Source: Myxococcus terminator_A (lineage in GTDB: Bacteria > Myxococcota > Myxococcia > Myxococcales > Myxococcaceae). Taken from it: a stretch of DNA of 64,000 bases. Where the stretch lies: assembly GCA_049194865.1 (NCBI GenBank), contig JBLZWL010000116.1, positions 62,001 to 126,000 on the forward strand. Reading direction: 5' to 3'. The position numbers and the translations under genes were made by a program. The notes beneath the pieces are model-generated. The model saw only the letters and a program-made list of their open reading frames with translations, made no database searches and had not been told where the DNA came from. Shown in pieces: positions 16,949 to 25,371 of this stretch (its first letter is position 1; each line of letters opens with the position of its first letter).

Positions 16949-18409
16949 CTACAGCGACGGCGTGTCAGTGCCCGTGGTCAGCAGGTGCGCGGGCACGGGC
17001 ACGGCGGTCGCCACATTCCAGCTGTCTGGCCGGCCCGCGACGTTACCGGTGGGCCGCACGCCATTGCCGAGCACACCCGTCTTGTTGCGGCCCCAGGAGT
17101 AGATGGTGCCGTCCGTCGCGGTGGCGTAGCCGTAGAAGGACTGCGCGGTGTTGTGCAAGGCCTTGAAGGTGACGCCTGGGGCAACGGGCACGGGACGGAA
17201 GACCATCTTCTGGTAGTTGGACCAGTCCCAGCTGTACGGCGTGTGGTAGGTGGCGAAGTCCAGCATCGCTCCGTTGCCGACCTCGCCCATCGCGCTGTCG
17301 CCCCAGCCCCACAGCGAGCCGTCATCCAGAATCACGTGCGTGGCATGGCCACACGCGGACACGTGGACGATTTTGCGCGAGCCGAACTCGGGGAACGACA
17401 ACTGGACCGGGGTGGCCCTGGTAATCCAACCACCATTCGGATTGCCGATGCCCAGGAAGGTGCCCTGGATGCCCCAACCCCACATGCTCCCGTTCTCGTC
17501 CAGCGCCACGGCCCAGCGGCTGCCACCCGCGGCGAGCTCCGTCACCTTGACGGGGATGTTGAGTGAGTTCGCCTGCGCATAGCCCGCGAAATTGCCCGTG
17601 CCCAGGTTCTCCGCGGCGTTGCTTCCGCCCCACGCCCACGCCTTGCCGGTGTCATCGAGCGCGAAGATGCTGCTGTCGTTCGTGGTGAAGCTCTTGATGC
17701 GCACGCCCTGCGGCAGCGGGACTCGCGTGGGCCGGGTGATGTTGCGCTGCGCCTGGTTTCCGTCTCCCGCGATGCCCAGCGTGTTGCCAATCGCCGTGCC
17801 GCTCATGCCCCAGACCCAGACGGAGCCGTCTGCCTTCAGCGCCATGTTGAACAGCAGCGCGCTGCGCACCGCGATGACGTTGTCGAACGTCGCGCCGGTG
17901 GAGTCCTGGAGGATGAGGTACGGCTGGCCGTTGTTCGGCGTCGTCGTGCGGTTGGGATAATCATTCGTGGTGCCGTCGCCTCGCTGACCGTAGAGGTTCT
18001 GTCCGAAGGTCCAGACGCGGCCCTGGACGTCGAGCGCGAGGCTCTGGAAGCCGCCGCCCGCCACGTCCTTGAAGAGCAGCCCCTGGGGCAGGGCGATGTC
18101 GATGGGAGGGACCTGGTTGTACGGATTGGAGTGGCCCACGCCGAGCTGCCCCGCGCGGTTGGAGCCGATGCCCCGCACGCGACCATCCACCAGATAGAAC
18201 GCCTGGTACTCGGCGGTGGCGATGCGAGTCAGCCCCGCGAGGCTGTCACCCGCGTCGAGCGGGCCCGCGTCCTGTGTCCCCGCATCGCTGAGGGCCTCCT
18301 GGCCGGACTCCTCGCTCGGCGGTTCCTCCCTTCCTGAGTCATCCGACGACCCGGAGCACCCCATGAGGACCACCGCGAGGGAGATAAAGAGCGTGCGTGA
18401 TAGTGACAT
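16949..18409 (-). CDS. RCC1-repeat lipoprotein
   Basis: A 486-residue lipoprotein. The signal peptide 'MSLSRTLFISLAVVLMGC' ends in the lipobox LMGC, followed by an acidic Ser/Asp/Glu-rich linker. The rest is RCC1-type repeats with the 'W(G/A)xGxxxxGxxG' signature: 'VRGIGSNRAGQLGVG', 'VWTFGQNLYGQRGDG', 'AWAWGGSNAAENLGTG', 'MWGWGIQGTFLGIG', 'LWGWGDSAMGEVGNG', 'IYSWGRNKTGVLGNG', predicting a seven-bladed propeller. The ATG at 18409 gives the natural signal peptide; a TTG at 18445 is the only longer start. Divergent from the LytS-like kinase. Binding partner unknown. Confidence 0.88.
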   Translation of the reverse strand: MSLSRTLFISLAVVLMGCSGSSDDSGREEPPSEESGQEALSDAGTQDAGPLDAGDSLAGLTRIATAEYQAFYLVDGRVRGIGSNRAGQLGVGHSNPYNQVPPIDIALPQGLLFKDVAGGGFQSLALDVQGRVWTFGQNLYGQRGDGTTNDYPNRTTTPNNGQPYLILQDSTGATFDNVIAVRSALLFNMALKADGSVWVWGMSGTAIGNTLGIAGDGNQAQRNITRPTRVPLPQGVRIKSFTTNDSSIFALDDTGKAWAWGGSNAAENLGTGNFAGYAQANSLNIPVKVTELAAGGSRWAVALDENGSMWGWGIQGTFLGIGNPNGGWITRATPVQLSFPEFGSRKIVHVSACGHATHVILDDGSLWGWGDSAMGEVGNGAMLDFATYHTPYSWDWSNYQKMVFRPVPVAPGVTFKALHNTAQSFYGYATATDGTIYSWGRNKTGVLGNGVRPTGNVAGRPDSWNVATAVPVPAHLLTTGTDTPSL

Positions 18410-18532
18410 GTGGCTATTGTTACTGAATTGCCTGAAGTTCGCCAAAACCAGTTGCCGGCTGCGAGCCTGCCCTCCAGAGGGGGAGCTGGGGGTGGGTGTG
18501 AAAGCCGGCGCGAGTCCGTGTACCTTGAGGGC

Positions 18533-19579
18533 ATGTCACGCGGACGCGGTTGGATGTTGTGGGTGGCGGCCTTTGCCTACTGGACCTTGCAGGGGCTGGC
18601 GGCCTCCAGTGAGGCGCACTCCGTCCGGGGCGTGTCCTGGAGTCACGCGCTGCTCACGGATGGCTTTGCCACCGCGCTGTGGGCGCCCATCACCGTCGCC
18701 GTCGTGTACTTCGGCCTGCGCTTCCCCTTCGAGCGGCGTCGCTGGCACTCACGCCTGGCGCTGCACGTGGGAGGCGCGCTCGCGGTCTCGTTCTTCCGGG
18801 CCACCGTCATCTACTCGCTGGACCCGTACTTCCGCTGGTACGACTCGCCGCCCGCCTACTCGGCCGTCCTGGAGCACGCGCTGCTCTACAACCCGTTCAT
18901 CTACCTGACGCTCCTGGGCGTGGCGCACGCCATCTACTACGCGGAGCAGGTCCGGCTGCGGGACACCCAGCTCGCCCGCGCGCAGCTCCACGTCCTCAAG
19001 TCCCAGCTCCACCCGCACTTCCTCTTCAACACGCTCAACTCCATCTCCGCCCTGGTGCACAGGGACCCGATGGGCAGCGAGCGGATGATTGCCCGGCTCA
19101 GCGACTTGCTGCGGGGCACGCTGGACGCGGCGGGCCGGGAGGAGGTGACGCTGCGGGACGAGCTGCGCACGCTCCAGCTCTACCTGGACATCCAGGGCGT
19201 GCGCTTCACGGACCGGCTCCAGGTGAAGCACGAAATCGAGCAGGACACCCTGGGCGCTCACGTGCCGCACCTGTTGCTCCAGCCGCTGGTGGAGAACGCC
19301 ATCCAGCACGGCATCGCCCCGCGCTCCGCTCCGGGCACGGTGACGGTGTCCGCCCGGCGTGAAGGTCCGGCGCTGCTCTTGGAGGTCCGTGACGACGGCG
19401 TCGGCCTGCGCGAGTCGACGGCCCCGAAGGCCTCGGGGAGCGGCAAGGGCCTGTGGATTACACGGGAGCGGCTGGTTCAACTCTACGGCCCGGACCATCG
19501 GCTGGAGCTGCGGGGGCGCTCGGAGGGCGGGGCGCTGGTGTCCCTGGCCATTCCCTTCAGGACGGAGCCCGCGACATGA
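18533..19579 (+). CDS. LytS/YehU-type membrane sensor histidine kinase
   Basis: A 348-residue kinase with four predicted membrane helices in the first 135 residues and a short cytoplasmic linker, then a His_kinase domain of the LytS class: 'LKSQLHPHFLFNTLNS' with the phospho-acceptor His162, followed by an HATPase_c domain with 'LLLQPLVENAIQHGI' (N box) and 'VRDDGVGL' (G1). The ATG at 18533 follows TTGAGGGC. Its stop overlaps the response-regulator start (ATGA at 19576-19579), so the two proteins are translationally coupled. The ligand sensed by the short membrane domain is unknown. Confidence 0.92.
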   Translation: MSRGRGWMLWVAAFAYWTLQGLAASSEAHSVRGVSWSHALLTDGFATALWAPITVAVVYFGLRFPFERRRWHSRLALHVGGALAVSFFRATVIYSLDPYFRWYDSPPAYSAVLEHALLYNPFIYLTLLGVAHAIYYAEQVRLRDTQLARAQLHVLKSQLHPHFLFNTLNSISALVHRDPMGSERMIARLSDLLRGTLDAAGREEVTLRDELRTLQLYLDIQGVRFTDRLQVKHEIEQDTLGAHVPHLLLQPLVENAIQHGIAPRSAPGTVTVSARREGPALLLEVRDDGVGLRESTAPKASGSGKGLWITRERLVQLYGPDHRLELRGRSEGGALVSLAIPFRTEPAT

Positions 19580-20361
19580 CCGCGCCCATCCGCGTGCTCA
19601 TCGTCGACGATGAGCCCCTGGCTCGGGAGCGGTTGAAGGAGCTGCTCGCGGACGAGTCGGACATCGCGGTCATCGGCGAGTGTCGCGACGGCGTCGAGGC
19701 CATCGCCGCCATTGGCAAGGAGCGCCCGGACCTGGTGCTGCTGGACGTGCAGATGCCGGAGCCTGACGGCTTCGGCGTGCTGCGCGCGGTGGCCCAGGAG
19801 CAGCAGCCGGCGGTCATCTTCGTGACGGCGCATCGGGACTTCGCGGTGCAGGCGTTCGAGGCCAACGCGCTCGACTACCTGCTCAAGCCCTTCGACAGGG
19901 AGCGCTTCCGCGTCAGCCTCTCGCGGGTGCGCGAGCGCCGCCGTACCGGGGCGACGGAGCTGGACGCGGACCTCATCGAGCGGCTCGATTCGCTGTCGCA
20001 GCGCCTGCCTCCCGCGTCGGAGCCCTACGCGACGAAGCTGGTGGCGAAGGTGGGCTGGCGGATGCGTTTCCTGCGCGTGGAGGACATCGACTACCTGGAG
20101 TCGGAGGGGAACTACGTCTCCGTCCACCTGGGCAAGCAGTCGTACCTGGCGCGCGAGACGATGAACGCGCTGGAGGCGAAGCTGGACCCGAAGGACTTCG
20201 TGCGCGCGCACCGCTCGCTCATCGTCCGGGTGGACCGCATCGAGGAGGTGGAGCCGCTGCCTCCGGGCGAGTTCGTGCTGACACTGCGGGATGGGACGAA
20301 GCTGACGTCGGGCCGGAGCTACCGCGCCAGGCTCCAGCGGGCGTTGGACCTGCCCTCCTGA
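19576..20361 (+). CDS. LytTR-family response regulator
   Basis: A 261-residue response regulator. The receiver domain (1 to about 120) has 'VLIVDDEP', phospho-acceptor Asp57 in 'PDLVLLDVQMP', the conserved Thr in 'VIFVTAH' and Lys in 'YLLKPFD'. The C-terminal LytTR DNA-binding domain (about 155-258) has 'DIDYLESEGNYVSVH' and 'FVRAHRSLIVRVDRIEEVE'. LytTR proteins bind tandem 9-bp repeats spaced about 21 bp apart. Such a pair lies only 22 bp past this gene's stop, before the PD40 lipoprotein gene. The start overlaps the kinase stop by 4 bp. Confidence 0.94.
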   Translation: MTAPIRVLIVDDEPLARERLKELLADESDIAVIGECRDGVEAIAAIGKERPDLVLLDVQMPEPDGFGVLRAVAQEQQPAVIFVTAHRDFAVQAFEANALDYLLKPFDRERFRVSLSRVRERRRTGATELDADLIERLDSLSQRLPPASEPYATKLVAKVGWRMRFLRVEDIDYLESEGNYVSVHLGKQSYLARETMNALEAKLDPKDFVRAHRSLIVRVDRIEEVEPLPPGEFVLTLRDGTKLTSGRSYRARLQRALDLPS

Positions 20362-20383
20362 GCGGGGGTGGGGCGGCGCTTCC

Positions 20384-20413
20384 ACCGTTCGCCCCAGGAC
20401 CTCCACCGTTCGT
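20384..20413 (+). promoter_or_regulatory. Tandem LytTR-type binding site
   Basis: ACCGTTCGC (20384-20392) and ACCGTTCGT (20405-20413) are direct repeats exactly 21 bp apart, within an 11-base identity TCCACCGTTCG. Two 9-bp sites with a 12-bp spacer is the geometry known for LytTR regulators (AgrA, AlgR, LytR), and CCGTTCGTC is the AlgR core. The site is 64 bp before the PD40 lipoprotein start and directly after the LytTR regulator gene. Confidence 0.65.
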
Positions 20414-20476
20414 CACAACTCCATCGCGAGGCTCGGGAGGTCGGGCGACTGTGTCTCCATCACAAGGAGACGCCGC

Positions 20477-21451
20477 ATGAATCGATTCATCCCTGGGAAG
20501 TCGTGGTCTTTGGGCCTCTTCGTCGCCATGTCTTCCATGACGATGGCGTGCGCCGCGCAGGAGCCGGAGTCCGTCAAGGTGGCGGAGGCGCTCGGTGCGC
20601 GAGAGGTGTCCAGCGAGTCGCTGCGGTTCCTGAGCTGCCCCGCGGGCGGCAGCATCTTCGCTCCGGGCGAGGTCTCCCTTCCGGACCGCTCGGAGTACCG
20701 GCTCACGCTCTCCTCGGACGGCAACACCGCGTACTACCACGTGGATGCGGCGGAGGCGCCGTTCCAGGCCATCTACGAGACGCGCAAGGTGAACGGCCAC
20801 TTCACCCCCGGGCAGTTGGTGTCCTTCTCCGGCACGTACCTGGATACGGACCCGTTCCTCTCGCCGGATGGCGGCTCGTTGTTCTTCTCGTCCACCCGTC
20901 CTGTGACGGGCACCGAGGAGCGCGCGGACTCGGACCTGTGGGTGGTGCACAAGCAGGCGAATGGCAGCTGGGGGACGCCGCGGCACCTGGGGCCCAACGT
21001 GAACTCGGACCGCCAGGAGCTCTACGTCAGCGCGACTCGTGACGGGACGGTGTACTTCGCCAGCGGCACGTTCGACTCGGACTTCAACATCTACCGCGCG
21101 GAGCGCCGCGGCCCTGGTTATGCGCCCGCGGAGAAGTTGGGGACTGGCGTCAACAGCCCGGACTACTGGGAGTACAACTCGCACATCTCCGCGGATGGGC
21201 GCGTGCTCATCTTCGCCTCGCTCAACCGTCCGGAGGGCTACGGCCTGGGGGACCTGTACGCGAGCATCAACATCGGGGGGCGCTTCACCAAGGCGGTCAA
21301 CCTGGGGCCTGCGGTGAACACGGAGAAGGACGAGTTCCATCCGTCGCTGAGCGTGGACGGGCGTCACCTCTACTTCGTACGGCAGACGTGGAACCCGTTC
21401 GTGCCGTCGGACTTCTACGGGCTCGACACCTTGTGCTTGTTGTTCCAGTGA
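20477..21451 (+). CDS. Exported PD40-type beta-propeller protein (lipoprotein-like)
   Basis: A 324-residue exported protein with a signal sequence ending 'SSMTMAC' (possible weak lipobox). The mature part has at least four WD40-like PD40 blades: 'DPFLSPDGGSLFFSSTR', 'ELYVSATRDGTVYFAS', 'SHISADGRVLIFAS', 'HPSLSVDGRHLYFVR', as in TolB/OmpA-linked propellers. AAGGAG lies 7 bases before the ATG. The tandem LytTR site upstream makes it the likeliest target of the preceding two-component system. A GC-rich hairpin with TGTTT follows its stop. Ligand unknown. Confidence 0.87.
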   Translation: MNRFIPGKSWSLGLFVAMSSMTMACAAQEPESVKVAEALGAREVSSESLRFLSCPAGGSIFAPGEVSLPDRSEYRLTLSSDGNTAYYHVDAAEAPFQAIYETRKVNGHFTPGQLVSFSGTYLDTDPFLSPDGGSLFFSSTRPVTGTEERADSDLWVVHKQANGSWGTPRHLGPNVNSDRQELYVSATRDGTVYFASGTFDSDFNIYRAERRGPGYAPAEKLGTGVNSPDYWEYNSHISADGRVLIFASLNRPEGYGLGDLYASINIGGRFTKAVNLGPAVNTEKDEFHPSLSVDGRHLYFVRQTWNPFVPSDFYGLDTLCLLFQ

Positions 21452-21501
21452 CGGCCAGGGAGCCCGCCACCCGGGGCGGCGCTCTCTCGACGTGAAGCAA
21501 G

Positions 21502-21550
21502 GCGAGGCGGGGGGGTGGCGCAGGGGCGCTCCACGCTCGCCTCGCTGTTT
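21502..21550 (+). terminator. Hairpin plus T-rich run after the PD40 gene
   Basis: GCGAGGCG (21502-21509) pairs with CGCCTCGC (21538-21545) and is followed by TGTTT. It sits between the convergent PD40 and dioxygenase genes. The loop is long (28 bases), so efficiency is uncertain. Confidence 0.4.
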
Positions 21551-21562
21551 CATTGGGGGGAC

Positions 21563-22363
21563 TCAGCCCGCGATGCCCACCACGAGGCTGACGGCGTAGC
21601 CGTCCGTGACGTTGCCCGTCACCGTGGCGACCTGGGTGGAGGAGCCATCGCGGAAGACGTTGTCGGTGGCGAGGGTGACCTGGCTCAGGTTGGTGATGCT
21701 CCGCGAGTAGCCGGTGGTGGCGAAGACCTCGTCACAGGCGGCCTTGGGCATCGCCAGTTGCGAGGTGGCCAGCTTGTTCGAGGACGACGTGGCCGAGCCC
21801 AGGTTCGGGTACACCTCGAAGTGGATGTGCGGCCAGCGTCCGCTGTAGCAGGCGGGGAAGATGCTGGCGAAGGTGACCTTGCCCTCGGCGTCCGTCTCCT
21901 GCACACCGCGCAGATAGTTCTCGCTGGTGATTCCCTGGGAGTACAGCGAGTACAGGCCATCCCGGTCGCAGTGCCACAGATAGACGGCGCGGCCTAGGAG
22001 CGGAGCACAGTTGTTGTTGGTGTCGACGAGGGTGATTGTCACCGTGATGGGGACGCCCTGCGCGACGGCGCTCGCGCCCGCGAAGCTGGAGCGGATATCG
22101 GAGCGGACGATGCCGGACAGCAGCAGGGCATTGGGACCGTTGGAGCCGTCGGCGGGATAGGGGCCCGCTGTCTCCTCGGGGATTCGCGAGCAGCTCGACG
22201 GGTCTCCCGGGTCCTCGTTCGAATCGTCGTCGCCACAGCCGAGCAATGGAAGAAGGCTGGCGCCGGCCATCCAGCGCAGCACCTGGCGCCGGCCCGCGTT
22301 CGCCGTCAGGATGCGCAGGTCCTGCTGGAGCCCCTGGTGGTGGCTCTGCTCTTCGTCACTCAT
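21563..22363 (-). CDS. Exported intradiol ring-cleavage dioxygenase-like protein
   Basis: A 266-residue protein of the protocatechuate/catechol intradiol dioxygenase fold, which opens catechols with non-haem Fe(III). 'PEETAGPYP' (about 62-70), 'VYLWHCDRDGLYSLY' and 'ACYSGRWPHIHFEV' are present; candidate ligands are Tyr138, Tyr173, His179 and His181. The N-terminus carries twin arginines 'GRRQVLRWMAGASLLPLLGC' with a lipobox at Cys43, so it is probably Tat-exported and lipid-anchored, as in secreted dioxygenases that act on lignin-like aromatics. GGGGAGG precedes the ATG at 22363. No other aromatic-catabolism genes are nearby. Confidence 0.88.
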   Translation of the reverse strand: MSDEEQSHHQGLQQDLRILTANAGRRQVLRWMAGASLLPLLGCGDDDSNEDPGDPSSCSRIPEETAGPYPADGSNGPNALLLSGIVRSDIRSSFAGASAVAQGVPITVTITLVDTNNNCAPLLGRAVYLWHCDRDGLYSLYSQGITSENYLRGVQETDAEGKVTFASIFPACYSGRWPHIHFEVYPNLGSATSSSNKLATSQLAMPKAACDEVFATTGYSRSITNLSQVTLATDNVFRDGSSTQVATVTGNVTDGYAVSLVVGIAG

Positions 22364-22540
22364 GTGTCCTCCCCTGTGGACCATCCACGGTAGCGGCGAG
22401 GTCTTAAGGGATTCCGAAGCCGCCTCTCCGGGGCGGGCAGGCCTGCCGTGGACCACTGAACGCCCGTGGGAGGTAGCCTTCGTCTTCTGTCGTGAACTGC
22501 GCGAGGCAAGCGCGCGGCCCGTGACGTTGAATCAGAAGCG

Positions 22541-22578
22541 ATTGCTGTCTCTTGCATCCGATCTTGTCAGACAGCGAT
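22541..22578. promoter_or_regulatory. Long-spaced inverted repeat upstream of the toxin gene
   Basis: ATTGCTGTCT (22541-22550) and AGACAGCGAT (22569-22578) pair at 9 of 10 positions across 18 bp, in a locally AT-richer stretch ending 50 bp before the SitA-like toxin start. It could be an operator or a leader hairpin. Confidence 0.35.
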
Positions 22579-22628
22579 GCCAGCATTCGCGCCGCTTGCC
22601 TTCCGAAGTGAAGGCATCGGGGTGAAAG

Positions 22629-24050
22629 ATGCGTGCTTGCCGCTGGATGCTCTGCGCCGCTCTCTTCTTCATGGGATGTGCTGGAGTTGAACCCTCGACT
22701 CGTAGGGGGGCGTTCCATCAGCGCTCCGCACTGGTCGGGGGGAGGGGAACGGAAGAGTCCTCCAGGGAGGCTCGGTTTTCCCGGGGGCAGAGCAGTGATG
22801 CGTTTGATGCACTGCTTCGCGGCGCGGGACTGGAGGATCGAGACGAGCTACCCGTGCCGGGCAGTTCGCTCACTCCAACGTACGCGGCGCGAATGCTGTC
22901 GACTCTGATAGATAAGGACGTGACGCTGGGGCAGTTCCCGGCACGCGTCGCGGTGGGCTTCATGCTGCGCGAGGTGCTGGACGCAGGCGAAGTGCCGCGT
23001 GCTGAGCTGGTGCGGCGCGTGGGGCGATTCACGCAACTGGCGGTCCTCCGTCCCGACGGTTGCCTCGCGTGGGTGCGCAGCGGGCAGACACAGCAGCGCG
23101 TGGGCGTCGTGGAGTGGAAGGACGGTGCCTTCCGAGCGGGCCAGTTCGAGCTGGGCGTCTTCTACTCGGGCAAGGGAGGTGTCTTCCGGCAACTGAACGC
23201 ACGCCTGGAGGAGACGGGAGGAGGCGCCTTCGCGGACGTCCACGATGATGCGGACTACGTGAGCCGCACGCTGGACGGAGCCGAAGAGGCGTTCGTTGGG
23301 CTGGCCTTGGCGGTGGGGCAGTTCTTCTCCACGTCCCCGTCCGATAATCTCGCCGCGCTGAAGCAGATGCCGGCTGCGGTGGCAGCGCTGCTGGCCACAT
23401 CGCCCGAGTACCTGGAACACTTCCGGTACATGACGCGCGGTGAGCAGGTACAGGCCGTCTCCAAGCTGGTGACGAACCTCATCGCCACCTGGGGCACGGC
23501 GTCGGCTGCAACCCGCACGCTGCATGGGACAACGCTCGTTTCGGCTGAAGTGCCGGTGCTGTCGCTCTCAGCCCATGGCGCGCTCGTCATGGGGCGCGTG
23601 GCTGTACCGGTAGGCCGCGCTGCGGCTGTGCTGAGCGGTGGGCCCGGAGCGGCCATCATCATCCGGCGGGTTGGAGACGAGGCAGCGGGGACGGGGACCT
23701 CAGGCGCGGGGGTGCCTTCATCGTCAAGTGGCATCAAGTCCTACTCGTCGTTCAAGTCCTTCAAGCGTGCAATGGGGCCGGCTGGACCGGGCAAGGAGTG
23801 GCATCACATTGTCGAGCAGACCGACGGTAACGTAGGAAGGTTTGGTCCGAAGGCGCTTCACAACACGGAGAACATCGTCGGGCTCGACAAGGACCTTCAC
23901 TCACGCATCAGTGCGTTCTATTCCTCCAAGAGATTCGACATCACGAGCACGACGAAGACGGTAAGAGAATGGCTGAGCACGCAGCCGTTCGACGCTCAGC
24001 GAGATTTCGGTCTGCGGGCCATCGAGAAGGTAAGGAAAGGGGACTGGTGA
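22629..24050 (+). CDS. SitA-like polymorphic toxin lipoprotein with C-terminal HNH-type nuclease
   Basis: A 473-residue lipoprotein. The signal peptide 'MRACRWMLCAALFFMGC' ends in a clear lipobox (FMGC). The long middle part includes a hydrophobic stretch near 320-365 ('VPVLSLSAHGALVMGRVAVP', 'AAAVLSGGPGAAIII'), as in myxobacterial lipoprotein toxins passed by outer-membrane exchange. After a Ser/Gly linker, the C-terminal 105 residues look like a His-Me finger (HNH/EndoVII) nuclease: 'KEWHHIVEQTDGNVGRFG', 'ALHNTENIVGL' and 'LHSRISAFY'. The next gene overlaps its stop and encodes a DUF2019 protein, the usual arrangement for a cognate immunity protein. The Sit relationship and nuclease activity are inferred. 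Confidence 0.78.
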   Translation: MRACRWMLCAALFFMGCAGVEPSTRRGAFHQRSALVGGRGTEESSREARFSRGQSSDAFDALLRGAGLEDRDELPVPGSSLTPTYAARMLSTLIDKDVTLGQFPARVAVGFMLREVLDAGEVPRAELVRRVGRFTQLAVLRPDGCLAWVRSGQTQQRVGVVEWKDGAFRAGQFELGVFYSGKGGVFRQLNARLEETGGGAFADVHDDADYVSRTLDGAEEAFVGLALAVGQFFSTSPSDNLAALKQMPAAVAALLATSPEYLEHFRYMTRGEQVQAVSKLVTNLIATWGTASAATRTLHGTTLVSAEVPVLSLSAHGALVMGRVAVPVGRAAAVLSGGPGAAIIIRRVGDEAAGTGTSGAGVPSSSSGIKSYSSFKSFKRAMGPAGPGKEWHHIVEQTDGNVGRFGPKALHNTENIVGLDKDLHSRISAFYSSKRFDITSTTKTVREWLSTQPFDAQRDFGLRAIEKVRKGDW

Positions 24051-24403
24051 TGGAGCTTGAAGCACTTGTGGCGCAGTTCGCCCAGAACATCGCCGCGCAG
24101 ACGGATTGCATCCTGCGAGGGGACTCCAAGTCCGGCAACAAGCACGCGGACAAGGCATTCGCCGCATTCTCGAAGTTGCGCGAGCGGGGAGACACTGGCC
24201 GAGATGCGCTGGCTGTCCTGTTCACTGCGCCTCGGATGGATGTCCGCGTGACCGCGGCGGCCTTCTTGTTGCGGCACAAGACCGTTGAAGCGAAGGCTGT
24301 TCTCGAGGAGGCCTCCAAGGGAGAAGGCATGGCTGCGCTGGGGGCGCAGCAGACGCTCAAGAACTGGGAGAGCGGAACCTGGGCTCTTGACCTGGCGGAG
24401 TAG
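24050..24403 (+). CDS. DUF2019 immunity protein
   Basis: A 117-residue helical protein whose ATG at 24050 shares its first base with the toxin's TGA, so expression is translationally coupled. It shows HEAT-like helical hairpins: 'ADKAFAAFSKLRERGDTGRDALAVLFTAPRMDVRVTAAAFLL' (written here in two joined helices) and 'VLEEASKGEGMAALGAQQTL', and ends 'NWESGTWALDLAE', the DUF2019 pattern. DUF2019 proteins are found beside polymorphic toxins and are presumed immunity factors. No signal peptide, which fits neutralising a nuclease in the cytoplasm. Confidence 0.8.
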   Translation: MELEALVAQFAQNIAAQTDCILRGDSKSGNKHADKAFAAFSKLRERGDTGRDALAVLFTAPRMDVRVTAAAFLLRHKTVEAKAVLEEASKGEGMAALGAQQTLKNWESGTWALDLAE

Positions 24404-24451
24404 AGGTGAGGCTGCCCGAGGTCGGATGCCGGGTGACGACGGCCCGGGCTC

Positions 24452-25282
24452 CTACCGCGAGGCGCGCTTCCCACGCGCCGCTGCGGCCTGGAGGGCGTAC
24501 TGCCCAGGTGCGCGGCCCACGAGCGCCTTGAAGTCCCGGATGAAGTGGGACTGGTCGAAGTAGCCGAGCTGGAGCGCCAGGCTCGCCATGTCGGGGACGT
24601 CCGGTCGCGCGAGCTGCTCGGCGGCCTCATGCAGGCGGTAGCGCTTGATGACCCACTTGGGGCTCACGCCCACCGCCGCGCTGAATCTCCGCTGGAGGTT
24701 GCGCGGCTCCATCCCCGCGAGCCCGGCCACCTGCTCCATCCGCGTGAGGGACGTGTCCACCGCGAGCCGCTCCACCAAATCCCTCAACCTGGCAATGGGC
24801 TCGGGCATGTGTGGCATTCGGGGCCGCAGGAAGTCCTCGGCCAGCGTCATGCACCGCCGCACGTCTGGCTCCGCGAGGATGGCGTCCTTGAGCACGACGC
24901 CCTCCCTTCCGAACACGGAGCGCAGGCTCACCGCGCGGTCGGTGAGCCGCGACAGCGGGGCCTTGAACCAAGGCTGGAAGGCGGCGGGACGGAACTTGAT
25001 GCCGAACACGCGGGACTGACCCTGCAGCCTGCGGCGGAACCGGCGCGACTGCACACCCATGATGCGCGACTGTCCCCGCTCGAACACCACATGCACGCAC
25101 GGGTGCGGCAGGGTCTCCGCCAGCAGCGGTGGCTCCCCACGCAAGTCCCAGCTCACCGTCCAGAAGTGCTGGACGAAGGCCTCCAGATCAGGCGAGGGCG
25201 CGAAGCGCTCGTGGGTCGTCCTGCCCGCGGGCGCGGGGCGCTGAAGGACGCCACGGGGCGCATCGATGCGAGGGCGGCTCAC
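24452..25282 (-). CDS. AraC-family regulator with DUF6597-like N-terminal domain
   Basis: A 276-residue regulator. Residues about 25-150 match the DUF6597 pattern ('PDLEAFVQHFWTVSWDLRG', 'LPHPCVHVVFE', 'VFGIKFRPAAFQPW'), a beta-barrel effector domain. The C-terminal AraC double HTH has 'TRMEQVAGLAGMEPRNLQRRF' and 'DMASLALQLGYFDQSHFIRDF'. The GTG at 25282 is the best start: the sequence before it has no coding character and lies in the divergent promoter region of the DUF3224 gene. No good RBS is visible, so the start is uncertain by a few codons. DUF3224 is the obvious candidate target. Confidence 0.85.
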   Translation of the reverse strand: MSRPRIDAPRGVLQRPAPAGRTTHERFAPSPDLEAFVQHFWTVSWDLRGEPPLLAETLPHPCVHVVFERGQSRIMGVQSRRFRRRLQGQSRVFGIKFRPAAFQPWFKAPLSRLTDRAVSLRSVFGREGVVLKDAILAEPDVRRCMTLAEDFLRPRMPHMPEPIARLRDLVERLAVDTSLTRMEQVAGLAGMEPRNLQRRFSAAVGVSPKWVIKRYRLHEAAEQLARPDVPDMASLALQLGYFDQSHFIRDFKALVGRAPGQYALQAAAARGKRASR

Positions 25283-25331
25283 CGGCGCGCATTTTGTCGG
25301 CGTGTCGCGTTTTTGCAATCGGCGGTGAGCA

Positions 25332-25353
25332 GGCCCCTGTATTCGGTGGGCCA
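25332..25353. promoter_or_regulatory. GGCCCCTGTATTCGG motif upstream of DUF3224 gene
   Basis: GGCCCCTGTATTCGG followed by TGGGCCA, in the AraC/DUF3224 divergent region. A near-identical motif (GGCCCCTATATTCGG then GGGCCA) lies at 31055-31075 before another AraC gene. The arms GGCCC/GGGCC are palindromic around a -10-like TGTATT. GGCCCCT also pairs with AGGGGCC (25361-25367), which overlaps the DUF3224 RBS. Confidence 0.45.
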
Positions 25354-25371
25354 CTCGATGAGGGGCCATCC

